From Rhizobium sp. Q54 (GTDB lineage: Bacteria; Pseudomonadota; Alphaproteobacteria; SMXS01), in the NCBI GenBank assembly GCA_945872035.1, contig CAMBYA010000163.1, forward strand, positions 1 through 6,022: a stretch of 6,022 nt of DNA, written 5' to 3'. This document shows, piece by piece, positions 5,296-6,022 of the stretch. Each line of letters starts with the position of its first letter. Position 1 is the first letter of the stretch. The notes under the pieces were generated by a model, which saw nothing but the letters and a program-made list of their open reading frames with translations, was not told the DNA's origin and ran no database searches. Both the position numbers and the translations under genes were made by a program.

Positions 5296-6022
5296 ATGAG
5301 TGACGTTACTGCCCTGCTGAAGCGGATGAAGGACGAGGACATCGAGTACATCGACCTGCGCTTCACCGATCCGCGCAGCAAATGGCATCACCTGTCCATG
5401 CACAAGGACGTGGTCGACGAGGACATGTTCGTCGACGGCGTCATGTTCGACGGCTCCTCCATCGCCGGCTGGAAGGCGATCAACGAGTCCGACATGGTGC
5501 TGATGCCCGATGTCTCGACCGCCGTGCTGGACCCTTTCTCGGCGACCAAGCAGCTGATCGTGATCTGCGACATCCTGGAGCCCGGCAGCCACCAGGCCTA
5601 TAGCCGCGATCCGCGCGGCACCGCCAAGGCGGCGCTGGCCTACCTGAACTCGACCGGCATCGGCGACGCGGCCTATTTCGGCCCCGAGCCCGAATTCTTC
5701 ATGTTCGACAACGTCCAGATGGATGTGGGCTATAACACCGCCTTCTACCGTTTCGACGACGTCGAGAGCCCGCACATGGCCGGCGCCTCCATCGAAGGCG
5801 GCAACATGGGCCATCGCCCGCGCATCAAGGGCGGCTACTTCCCCGCCCAGCCGGTCGACAGCGGCCACGACATCCGCGCCGAGATGCTCGGCACCATGCG
5901 CGCCATGGGCGTGCCGATCGAAAAGCACCACCACGAGGTGGCGACCTCGCAACACGAACTGGGCATGAAGTTCGGCACGCTCGTGACCGCCGCGGACGCC
6001 GTGCAGGTCTACAAGTATGTCT
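5296..6022 (+). CDS. glnA: Glutamine synthetase type I (5' part, runs off the window)
   Basis: The first 242 codons of a type I glutamine synthetase, which makes glutamine from glutamate, ammonia and ATP as a cytoplasmic dodecamer. The family normally has about 470 residues, so roughly half is shown. Visible are the beta-grasp N-terminal domain with DLRFTDPRSKW (20-30), the active-site loop MFDGSSIAGW (50-59, D52) contributed to the neighbouring subunit, and INESDM (62-67). The catalytic domain carries the metal ligands GPEPEFF (129-135, E131 and E133), HHHEVA (211-216, E214) and QHELG (219-223, E221). The regulatory tyrosine that GlnE adenylylates lies beyond the right edge. No separate terminator or strong promoter is seen in the 44 bases after glnB, so co-transcription from the sigma-54 promoter is expected. 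Confidence 0.97.
   Translation, partial: MSDVTALLKRMKDEDIEYIDLRFTDPRSKWHHLSMHKDVVDEDMFVDGVMFDGSSIAGWKAINESDMVLMPDVSTAVLDPFSATKQLIVICDILEPGSHQAYSRDPRGTAKAALAYLNSTGIGDAAYFGPEPEFFMFDNVQMDVGYNTAFYRFDDVESPHMAGASIEGGNMGHRPRIKGGYFPAQPVDSGHDIRAEMLGTMRAMGVPIEKHHHEVATSQHELGMKFGTLVTAADAVQVYKYV

Overview
The right half of the window is ordinary high-GC alphaproteobacterial core sequence; the left half is an accessory, partly decayed stretch. The assignment to Alphaproteobacteria rests on the glnB-glnA gene pair behind a sigma-54-type promoter, on the GlnA and GlnB protein sequences, on a DUF5076 protein (a family I associate with this class), and on a repeat typical of its genomes. The tRNA-His gene encodes G-1 and C73. 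That argues against the Rhizobiales/Rhodobacterales/Caulobacterales branch, where this pair is usually missing, and fits Rhodospirillales-like or other lineages better. The order cannot be fixed from this window.

Layout from left to right. Positions 1-650 (+) hold a broken gene: an in-frame TGA and a frameshift interrupt what resembles the C-terminal regulatory domain of a SAM-dependent methyltransferase. Positions about 672-870 (-) hold the C-terminal remnant of a REP-associated (Y1/HUH) transposase, followed at 936-950 by a solitary copy of that element's end motif. Positions 951-1371 hold no recognisable gene, only a dispersed-repeat fragment and a hairpin. Positions 1372-2495 (-) carry a two-gene unit: a leucine-rich-repeat protein, then a DUF5076 protein two bases downstream. 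Positions 2503-3275 are an apparently intact REP-associated transposase element with 14-bp inverted ends; its left end lies only seven bases from the LRR start codon. Its right end lies about 20 bp beyond the 3' end of tRNA-His(GTG) at 3297-3374 (-). Positions 3528-4709 (-) encode a class I/II PLP-dependent aminotransferase with a TTG start, ending in a strong intrinsic terminator. A 203-bp divergent intergenic region (4710-4912) carries the sigma-54-type promoter and two sets of helically phased direct repeats. glnB (4913-5251) and glnA (5296 to the window edge) follow on the + strand.

How the genes work together. GlnB (PII) senses 2-oxoglutarate, ATP/ADP and, through uridylylation, glutamine. 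It controls NtrB/NtrC and the adenylylation of glutamine synthetase (GlnA), whose gene lies just downstream and is probably co-transcribed. The divergent aminotransferase may share the regulatory region. The LRR-DUF5076 pair looks like a small translationally coupled module with no assigned function. The two copies of the transposase element, one intact and one internally deleted, bracket the LRR-DUF5076 block together with the intervening non-coding stretch, so this segment is a local insertion zone next to a tRNA gene.
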